From: Corynebacterium ulceribovis DSM 45146
Lineage (GTDB): Bacteria > Actinomycetota > Actinomycetes > Mycobacteriales > Mycobacteriaceae
Assembly (NCBI RefSeq): GCF_000372445.1
Contig: NZ_AQUY01000003.1
Location: forward strand, 62,001-126,000
Direction of reading: 5' to 3'
Length of the DNA stretch: 64,000 nt
Part shown: one piece after another, positions 47,264 through 54,021 of the stretch
Layout of the letters: every line of letters starts with the position of its first letter
Numbering within the stretch: position 1 is the stretch's first letter
The notes under the pieces: model-generated
What the model saw: only the letters and a program-made list of their open reading frames with translations
Databases searched by the model: none
Told to the model about the DNA's origin: nothing
Position numbers and translations under genes: made by a program

Positions 47264-47746
47264 ATGAGCATTGAGGTTACCGTTGAGATCCCGAAGGGGT
47301 CGCGCAACAAGTACGAAATCGACCACGAAACCGGCAAGGTGTACCTGGACCGTTACCTGTTCACCCCATTCGGCTACCCAGCTGACTACGGCTTTGTCGA
47401 CGAAACTCTCTCCGACGATGGCGACCCATTGGACGCGCTGGTGCTGATGCCAATGTCCGTCTACCCAGGCGTAATTGTGAAGGCACGCCCAGTCGGTGTG
47501 TACAAGATGACCGACGAAGCTGGCGGCGACGACAAGCTGCTGTGCGTGCTGGATGACCCACGCTACGAGCAGTACCAGGATGTCAAGGACATCAACGAGT
47601 TCACCTTGAAGGAGATTGAGCACTTCTTCACCCGCTACAAGGACCTGGAGCCAGGCAAGGTCGTCAACGGTATCGGCTGGGGCGACGCAGCGGAAGCACA
47701 GAAGATTATTGACGAAGCCATCAAGCGCTTCAACAACCAGAAGTAA
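47264..47746 (+). CDS. ppa: Inorganic pyrophosphatase
   Basis: Ppa hydrolyses pyrophosphate and drives biosynthesis forward. The 160-residue family I enzyme has [16 protein letters not shown] near residue 8, [22 protein letters not shown] with the metal-binding Asp residues near 43-60, and DDPRY near 90. The start ATG 47264 follows AAAGGAG. It is divergent from dac and is followed after 12 bp by the rhodanese gene. Confidence 0.97.
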   Translation: MSIEVTVEIPKGSRNKYEIDHETGKVYLDRYLFTPFGYPADYGFVDETLSDDGDPLDALVLMPMSVYPGVIVKARPVGVYKMTDEAGGDDKLLCVLDDPRYEQYQDVKDINEFTLKEIEHFFTRYKDLEPGKVVNGIGWGDAAEAQKIIDEAIKRFNNQK

Positions 47747-47758
47747 TTCGGGGGTCTC

Positions 47759-48055
47759 ATGGAAGCGGTAGCAGTAACTGAAGTTCCCAAGGACGCGCAG
47801 CTGATTGATGTGCGCTCGCCGGAGGAGTTCGCGGAACTGCACGCCATTGGTTCAGTGAATATTCCGATGGAGCAGATGATGACTCGCTACGGCGAGTTGG
47901 ACCTGGACCAGGATATTTACCTGATTTGCCGTTCCGGTGGTCGCAGCGCCCAGGTGGGTAGCTGGCTGGAGCGCAATGGCATCGACGCGATTAACGTTCG
48001 CGGCGGAATGATTGACTGGGAGTTCCACAATCTGCCACGCGAAGCAGGCGCATAA
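47759..48055 (+). CDS. Single-domain rhodanese-like protein
   Basis: The 98-residue protein is one rhodanese domain. It has LIDVRSPEEFAELHAIGSVNIP near residue 15, the active Cys57 in LICRSGGRS, and NVRGGMIDWE near 80. Such proteins carry sulfane sulfur; the partner is unknown. It starts 12 bp after ppa and should be cotranscribed. Confidence 0.9.
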   Translation: MEAVAVTEVPKDAQLIDVRSPEEFAELHAIGSVNIPMEQMMTRYGELDLDQDIYLICRSGGRSAQVGSWLERNGIDAINVRGGMIDWEFHNLPREAGA

Positions 48056-48138
48056 CCTATACCTGCTGGCACGCCGCCTGACATTGTTGGGCGGCGCCAA
48101 CTATCACTTTTGCCCACCATTGGGCTAACCTGGGTTTT

Positions 48139-48633
48139 ATGTCCAAAACACTCCCAGGCTCTTTGGCGAGCTCCGCTACTTTCGGCGCGACGCAAACCGC
48201 CACAGCATTACGCCGAGCTGCCGAACTGGCATGCTCCGCCCACGAGTTGACGCTGCGTGAATACTGGCTGCTCCTACTGGCCGCCCCAGCTGACAGCTCC
48301 GATGCCCTTTCCCAGGGCGAAATCGGCGATCTCCTCGGCATCGACCGCTCCGACATGGTCCGCTTGGTCGATATCATGGAAAACCGCGACCTGATTGCCC
48401 GCCAGCGCGATACCGCTGACCGCCGCCGTCAACTGATCACCCCAACTGACACCGGCCTGCAGGTCCGCTCGGCCACGGAAGCTGACGTCACCTCCGCCGA
48501 AAATGAGGCGCTGCAAGGTTTGTCGCAGAAGCAGTCGGAGAAGTTCCGCACCTTGGCAGCCAAGGCCATTGCCACCGGCAGCAAATCGAAGGGGTCAAAG
48601 AAGAAAAACGGGAAGGGCAAGAATAAGAAGTGA
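48139..48633 (+). CDS. MarR-family transcriptional regulator with lysine-rich tail
   Basis: The 164-residue protein has a winged-helix MarR core. ALSQGEIGDLLGIDRSDMVRLVDIMENRDLI (about residues 57-87) is the recognition region, followed by RQRDTADRRRQLITPTDTG, the wing. The last 20 residues are almost only Lys, Gly, Ser and Asn, which may aid DNA binding. Its stop overlaps the start of the Pls-type gene (GTGA), so it most likely regulates that gene and itself. Confidence 0.85.
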   Translation: MSKTLPGSLASSATFGATQTATALRRAAELACSAHELTLREYWLLLLAAPADSSDALSQGEIGDLLGIDRSDMVRLVDIMENRDLIARQRDTADRRRQLITPTDTGLQVRSATEADVTSAENEALQGLSQKQSEKFRTLAAKAIATGSKSKGSKKKNGKGKNKK

Positions 48634-51600
48634 GTAGCAATCCGATTCCACCGCAGTATCTGCGCGGTGACCTTGCCGCCGACCCCCGTACCTTGCTGGA
48701 CATTTTGCATGAGACGGTGCTGCTGCACCCCGATGCCGCTGCGATTGATGACGGCGACAATGTTCTGACCTACGCGGAGCTGCTCGCGGAGATTGACCAC
48801 ACGGTGGAGTGGCTGCACCAGATGGGCATTGGCCGCGGCGACCGCATTGGTATCCGTATGCCGTCGGGCACCCGCAGCCTGTATGTCGCGATTTTGTCGA
48901 CCCTCGCTGCCGGCGCGGCCTATGTGCCGGTGGATGCCGATGACCCAGATGAGCGCGCCGACACCGTCTTTTCGGAGGCGAATGTCGCAGCGGTGTTCAC
49001 CGCGAAGGGTCTGCGCCGCGCCGCGTGGGTGAAGGACCGCGGCCCGATTGCTGCGGATGATCCGCGGGCCGGCGCACCGACGCTTGATGACGATGCCTGG
49101 ATCATTTTCACATCCGGTTCGACGGGCAAACCGAAGGGTGTGGCGGTCACGCACCGCAGCGCCGCTGCCTGGGTGGATGCTGAGGCGCGCCTGTTTTTGG
49201 CACCGCCCGATGGTGACCATGACACCGAGGGCGTCAATGAGCCCCTCGGCACTGATGACCGCGTCCTTGCAGGCCTGTCCGTCGCTTTCGACGCCTCCTG
49301 TGAAGAGATGTGGTTGGCCTGGCGCCACGGCTGCTGCCTGGTGCCGGCGCCACGTTCGTTGGTCCGCTCCGGCATGGACCTGGGCCCATGGTTGATTTCT
49401 CGCGACATCACGGTGGTGTCGACGGTGCCGACGCTTGCTGGTTTGTGGCCTGCTGAGGCGTTGGACCAGGTGCGGCTGTTGATTCTTGGTGGCGAAGCGC
49501 TGCCAACGGAGCTGGCTGCTCGTCTGTCCACTTCCGAGCGGGAAGTGTGGAATACCTATGGCCCTACCGAAGCGACTGTTGTTGCGTGTGCGACGACCGC
49601 TGATGGCAAGCGCCCAGTGTCGATTGGGTTGCCGCTGGATGGTTGGGATTTGGCTGTGGTTGATGAGGCCGGTAACCAGGTTGCCTACGGTGAGCAGGGC
49701 GAACTGATTATTGGCGGTGTCGGCTTGGCCCGCTATTTGGATCCGGAGAAGGATGCGCAGGCGTATGCCCCTGCCCCGGCGTTGGGTTGGGATCGTGCGT
49801 ACCGCACCGGTGACCATGTTCGGTTGGAAGAAGATGGCCTGTATTTTGTGGGCCGTGTTGATGACCAGGTGAAGATTGGTGGCCGCCGCATTGAGCTCGG
49901 CGAGATTGATGCGGCGCTGGCTGCCCTGCCTGGTGTGTTCCAGGCGTCGGTTGTGGTGCAGACGACGGGCGCGGGCACGGATGTGCTGGTCGGCTACCTT
50001 GGCGTGGACGGTGAGGAGCAGGCAGAGAAGTATGATTTGAAGGCCGCGCATGCTCGTTTGACGGAGATGTTGCCGGCGCCGATGGTGCCGCAGCTGTGTG
50101 TGTTGCCGGAGTTGCCGATTCGTACTTCCGGCAAGGTGGATAAGAAGGCGTTGCCGTGGCCACTTCCTGCGCAGTCTGCTGGCGCCGCCGCCGATGATTC
50201 CTTCACTGCGAATGAGCGGTGGATGGCTGGCCTGTGGGCTGATGTGCTTGGCACGCAGCCTGCCGATGCCGACGCGGATTTCTTCAACTTGGGTGGCACC
50301 TCACTGGCTGCGGCAACGTTGATTGCGCAGATCCGTCAGCGGGTGCCGCAGGTTGCGGTCCGCGACTTGTATGACCATCCGCGTCTGGGCCTGCTGGTGG
50401 CGCGCTTGGAGGAAAATGGTCTGCCAACTTCTGGCGATTCCGAGGCCGCGGCCCCTACTGCCCCGGTCGAACCCGTTAAGCCGGTCGGCGCGCTGACCCG
50501 CATTACCCAAACTGCGGTGCAGTTGGTCTCGTTGACTCTGGTTGCGCTGCGCTGGGTCGTGTTCTTGGCGCTCGGTAACAATATTGCCGCGGCGCTGGGC
50601 TACGATTTCGCCCGCCCACTGTCGTGGTGGCTGGTCGGCGCCGGTTTAATTGCCACGCTCACCCCACTGGTGACGTTGCCGGTTTCCGCCGTAGTTGCCC
50701 GCTTGTTGACGTTTAGGCTGCAGCCGGGCACCTACCAGCGTGGCGGGGCGACGCATTTGCGGCTGTGGGCTGCAGAACGATTGGTCGCAGCTCTGGGTGG
50801 CCGCGATATGGGCGGCGCTACGTGGGTGGCGGCCTATGCCCGCATGCTGGGCAACAAGATTGGCAAGGGCGTCGATTTGCACGCCATTCCGCCGGTCACT
50901 GGCCTGCTGACCATTGGTGATCATGCTGCGGTGGAGCCGGATGTGGACTTGTCCGGCTACTGGGTCGAGGGCGATAAGGTGCACATTGGCACTATCACTA
51001 TTGGCCAGGAGTCCCGCATTGGTACCCGCACGACCTTGATGCCGGGCACTGTGATTGGTGAGAAGGCCCATGTCGAAGCTGGTTCTTGTGTGACTGGCGC
51101 GGCGAAGGTGAAGAATGGCTCCCGCTGGTCGGGCTCGCCTGCCCGCAAGGTGGGTAAGCCAAAGTCACAGGTGCCGGAGGGCCACCCATCCCGCCACGTT
51201 GGCTGGTTCATGATGTACGGCGTCTCTTCCCTGCTGATGGGTCTGCTGTTTTACGTTGCGCTTGGTGGCGCCGCTGCGGCGACGGTGTGGTTCATTGGCC
51301 CGGATGCGTCCCCGATGGTTGCTGCTGGCCGGGCGCTTACCTTCGCCCCTGCTGCTGCGTTGATTGCGTTTGCGCTGTATTTGGCTCTCACTTGGTTGTC
51401 GGTGCGACTGCTCGGCTTGGGTTTGCAGCCGGGTATCCATGCGGTCCGTTCCCGTCAGGGTTGGCAGGTGTGGGCTACGGAGCGTCTGATGGATATGGCC
51501 CGCACGGAAATGTTCCCGCTGTATGCGTCGGAGCTGACCCCGCTGTGGTTGCGTTCGTTGGGCGCGAAGATTGGTCACAATGTGGAGGCGTCGACTGCGG

Positions 51601-52586
51601 TGATGGTGCCGCGGTTCGCGGAGGTCCGCGATGGTGCTTTCCTGGCCGATGACACGTTGGTCGGCGGTTATGAGCTTGGTGGCGGCTGGATGGTCACTGG
51701 TCCGACCCGCATTGGTCGCCGCAGCTTCCTGGGTAACTCTGGTGTGGCTGGCCCGAACCGTAAGTTGGGTAAGAATTCCCTGGTTGCGGTGCTCTCGTCT
51801 ACTCCTAAGAAGGCGAAGCGCGGCTCGAACTGGTGGGGTTCCCCGCCGGAGCGTCTGCGCCGTGTTGAGGTGGCAACCGATGGTTCGGATCGCACGTATC
51901 AGCCTGGTTTCGGTGTGAAGCTGGCCCGTGGTTTTGTGGAGACGTTGCGTCTGCTGGCGCCGATGGTGTCTGCGCTGATTGCGGTTGCGGTGTTTGCCGG
52001 AATGCAGTGGTTGGTGCTGGACTTTGGTTGGTGGGCTGCGTGGGCTGCTGGTGGTGTGCTGTTGATGGCTGGCGGCATTGTTGCTGCGTTGGTGACGGTG
52101 CTGGTGAAGTGGGCTTGCGTGGGTCGTCACCGTGCGGGCGATCATCCGCTGTGGTCGTGGTTCGTGTGGCTGGATGAGCTGCAGGACACGTTCGTGGAGA
52201 CCCTTGCCCGCCCGTGGTTCCTGGAGCCGAACTTGGGCACCGGTGAGCTGAACGTGATGTTGCGGATGCTGGGCGCGAAGGTCGGCCGCGGTGCGTGGCT
52301 GGAGTCCTACTGGCTGCCGGAGACGGACCTGTGCCACATTGGTCGCGGCGCGAGCGTCGGCCGTGGTTGTGTGGTGCAGTCGCACCTGTTCCAGGACCGC
52401 GTGATGTCCATGGACACTGTGGTATTGGCACCGGGCGCAACCCTTGGGCCACACTCGGTGGCGCTGCCAGCGTCGGAGCTGGGTGAGAACACCTCGGTCG
52501 GCCCGGCGTCCCTGGTCATGCGTGGTGACGTTGTTCCTGCCGGCACGCGTTGGCAGGGCAATCCAATTGAGGCAGTGCTTGATTAG
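48630..52586 (+). CDS. Pls/PosA-type non-ribosomal peptide synthetase-like membrane protein
   Basis: The 1318-residue protein has an adenylation domain (about 20-510; TSGSTGKPKG near 161, GRVDDQVKIGGRRIEL near 408). A carrier domain follows (about 525-600) with Ser558 in LGGTSLAAATL for phosphopantetheine. No condensation or thioesterase domain follows. Instead there are several membrane helices (about 635-700, 860-935, 1120-1185) and left-handed beta-helix stretches with hexapeptide repeats (about 750-850, 980-1060, 1215-1300). This is the layout of the Pls terminal region, known from the epsilon-poly-lysine synthetase of Streptomyces. It may make a short amino-acid polymer or acylate an envelope component; the substrate is unknown. 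Such single-module genes are common in corynebacteria. Confidence 0.88.
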   Translation: MSSNPIPPQYLRGDLAADPRTLLDILHETVLLHPDAAAIDDGDNVLTYAELLAEIDHTVEWLHQMGIGRGDRIGIRMPSGTRSLYVAILSTLAAGAAYVPVDADDPDERADTVFSEANVAAVFTAKGLRRAAWVKDRGPIAADDPRAGAPTLDDDAWIIFTSGSTGKPKGVAVTHRSAAAWVDAEARLFLAPPDGDHDTEGVNEPLGTDDRVLAGLSVAFDASCEEMWLAWRHGCCLVPAPRSLVRSGMDLGPWLISRDITVVSTVPTLAGLWPAEALDQVRLLILGGEALPTELAARLSTSEREVWNTYGPTEATVVACATTADGKRPVSIGLPLDGWDLAVVDEAGNQVAYGEQGELIIGGVGLARYLDPEKDAQAYAPAPALGWDRAYRTGDHVRLEEDGLYFVGRVDDQVKIGGRRIELGEIDAALAALPGVFQASVVVQTTGAGTDVLVGYLGVDGEEQAEKYDLKAAHARLTEMLPAPMVPQLCVLPELPIRTSGKVDKKALPWPLPAQSAGAAADDSFTANERWMAGLWADVLGTQPADADADFFNLGGTSLAAATLIAQIRQRVPQVAVRDLYDHPRLGLLVARLEENGLPTSGDSEAAAPTAPVEPVKPVGALTRITQTAVQLVSLTLVALRWVVFLALGNNIAAALGYDFARPLSWWLVGAGLIATLTPLVTLPVSAVVARLLTFRLQPGTYQRGGATHLRLWAAERLVAALGGRDMGGATWVAAYARMLGNKIGKGVDLHAIPPVTGLLTIGDHAAVEPDVDLSGYWVEGDKVHIGTITIGQESRIGTRTTLMPGTVIGEKAHVEAGSCVTGAAKVKNGSRWSGSPARKVGKPKSQVPEGHPSRHVGWFMMYGVSSLLMGLLFYVALGGAAAATVWFIGPDASPMVAAGRALTFAPAAALIAFALYLALTWLSVRLLGLGLQPGIHAVRSRQGWQVWATERLMDMARTEMFPLYASELTPLWLRSLGAKIGHNVEASTAVMVPRFAEVRDGAFLADDTLVGGYELGGGWMVTGPTRIGRRSFLGNSGVAGPNRKLGKNSLVAVLSSTPKKAKRGSNWWGSPPERLRRVEVATDGSDRTYQPGFGVKLARGFVETLRLLAPMVSALIAVAVFAGMQWLVLDFGWWAAWAAGGVLLMAGGIVAALVTVLVKWACVGRHRAGDHPLWSWFVWLDELQDTFVETLARPWFLEPNLGTGELNVMLRMLGAKVGRGAWLESYWLPETDLCHIGRGASVGRGCVVQSHLFQDRVMSMDTVVLAPGATLGPHSVALPASELGENTSVGPASLVMRGDVVPAGTRWQGNPIEAVLD

Positions 52587-52613
52587 CAGGTAGTCGCGTC
52601 CCCCGCGATGATT

Positions 52614-52624
52614 GCTTATTGACG
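52614..52624 (+). repeat. Intergenic copy of dispersed GCTTNTTGACG word
   Basis: An exact copy (N = A) between the Pls-type gene stop and its terminator; it ends 6 bp before the hairpin stem. Confidence 0.8.
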
Positions 52625-52629
52625 ACGAG

Positions 52630-52660
52630 GGCCGGTGCGGATTTCCGCACCGGCCTTTTG
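52630..52660 (+). terminator. Rho-independent terminator after the Pls-type gene
   Basis: A 12-bp perfect stem, GGCCGGTGCGGA with TCCGCACCGGCC, with a two-base loop and TTTTGTG behind it. It closes the MarR/Pls operon. Confidence 0.93.
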
Positions 52661-52683
52661 TGTGGCTCAGAAGCTTTGGCGAT

Positions 52684-52890
52684 TCAGAGAGTTTCGCGCT
52701 CAAAGTAGCGGCTATGAGACTGTCGGAGATGCTGCTCGCTGCTGCTTGCTACAGCGGCGATTTCAAGGTCATGATCGTGGTTCAAGCGGTCGAGTCGCAA
52801 TCGTTCTTTGGTAGCGGCTATTAAGGAAGGAAAAGCTTGAACGTGAACTTGTCCTGACGACCGATGGTACTCAATCAGAAATCCGGTCAT
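52684..52890 (-). CDS. Small conserved hypothetical protein, 68 residues
   Basis: The start at 52890 is chosen because GGAGG lies 6 bases upstream; a second ATG at 52893 directly precedes it. The protein reads as a soluble small domain: a strand (TGFLIEYHRSSGQVHV), a helix with ATKERLRLDRL, an acidic loop, and a final helix with SSSEQHLRQSHSRYF. I believe similar short proteins occur in other actinobacteria, but I cannot name a family. It converges on the Pls-type gene. Function unknown. Confidence 0.6.
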   Translation of the reverse strand: MTGFLIEYHRSSGQVHVQAFPSLIAATKERLRLDRLNHDHDLEIAAVASSSEQHLRQSHSRYFERETL

Positions 52891-53191
52891 CATCACCCTC
52901 CAGTCCGTCTCGGATCCTTTTGTACTCTTCTCGTAGATTAGCCAATAGGTGCCTGAACCACACAAATATCGTTTGAGATTCTTGTTGCAGGAATATTCTC
53001 ACCGACTCCGGATAGCCACCACACGGCGTGCCTTATATCCAGAGTGCGACTCTTCCGGATGTGACTACACTCTCATCCGTTTAGCGTTTTGTTTCGTTAG
53101 CCAATACTAGGCCAATCCGCACAGAACTTGGACGTTACCTAAACGAACTAATTGGCTTCGGTTAGATACGAACTACTCTCAGCGCCACAAC
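52891..53191. other. Gene-free stretch upstream of the 68-residue protein gene
   Basis: No supported gene is seen. The sequence is less GC-rich than its surroundings and presumably holds the promoter of the leftward small gene. Nothing else recognisable. Confidence 0.4.
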
Positions 53192-53254
53192 TCAAAAAAG
53201 ACCGGCCCAGGACCAATCACCGCCCTCAAGCAGCGCCCGTCCTGGGCCGGTCTT
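53192..53254 (-). terminator. Rho-independent terminator (leftward) behind the ppk2 relic
   Basis: A 16-bp perfect inverted repeat (AAGACCGGCCCAGGAC at 53198-53213 with its complement at 53239-53254) has a 25-nt loop. On the minus strand it is followed by TTTTTTGAG. It lies 31 bp downstream of the decayed ppk2 end and looks intact. Confidence 0.85.
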
Positions 53255-53284
53255 CGAATCTGAGCCGACAACTATCAGCCTTAA

Positions 53285-53450
53285 GCTCTAATCCCCAGCC
53301 TGATCGCGTCCACATTGCACGATCTTCGGGTCTGACCGTCCGACAACTTCATGACCCTTGCCGTTGTACTCAAACTGGGACACCACCTAGCTCACGGCGT
53401 TAATGCGCGCACATTCCTTGCCGTTGGCCCAAATGGCGACCCTCAACAGA
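53285..53450 (-). pseudogene. Decayed C-terminal fragment of a second ppk2 gene
   Basis: The minus strand matches the last part of the intact ppk2 gene (57149 to about 57314) over about 165 bp, with roughly three quarters of positions identical and no gaps needed. In the ppk2 frame it reads QFEYNGKGHEVVGRSDPKIV and then QCGRDQAGD, against KFEYTGKDHEVVGQPDPKIV and QRGRDQIGD in the intact gene. It ends in TAG at the same place. An in-frame TAG interrupts it upstream (INAVS*VVSQF), and homology fades beyond 53450. It is therefore a relic of a duplicated or second ppk2 on the far side of the adhesin gene. Confidence 0.85.
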
Positions 53451-54021
53451 CAGAGCCACGAACCTTTTCGGCTTGACAGTCCCAACCTCGGCATCCAAGT
53501 CGAAACGCCTGACGACATTCACTGACAAAGCGAACTTGGAACCCAAATGGATACGCAGGACAAACGTGGCACAGCATTCCGCCACCATCCGTTACCCCAC
53601 GCCCTCGCGAACGCTGGGAGGGGATTCCCCCACACTGAAATACCCCCCCACCTGGTAGCACCTTTGCTTGGCCGAAAGTTAGACATTACTCACAGTTTTT
53701 ACACACCGTCACCAAATGTCAACACCGCCAAAACCCACCTACCTGCACATATGCAGCATCTTGCACAAAAGCATCATCTCAGTGCATTTTGAGGCTCCCC
53801 CCCCTCTTCAATCTACCTGCCGCGGAGACTAAACTACTTACCGCACGGACATAAACAGGCTTTCCCAAAAACGCTATTTACTGACTTTGGTTGGGTTCAG
53901 GCCTACCTGTGCGGGGAGCTACAGAAAGGAACTAGCACTTCCTACCCCGGCTTTGCGCTCCAAGACTGAATTTTTCCACCGCGCCTTCTGAGAGTCGGCG
54001 CAACTTCAGGAGATAACAACC
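53451..54021. other. Long AT-richer leader upstream of the adhesin, with poly-C tracts
   Basis: No supported gene in 570 bp. Two cytosine runs stand out: C7 at 53643-53649 and C8 at 53797-53804, about 370 and 215 bp before the adhesin start. An AGGAG ribosome site is at 54008. Possible -10 words such as TAAACT near 53830 are present but not decisive. Confidence 0.5.

Noticed and set aside
53473..53792. Short frames between the ppk2 relic and the adhesin
   Set aside because: No ribosome sites, poor composition and homopolymer runs; more likely leader DNA.
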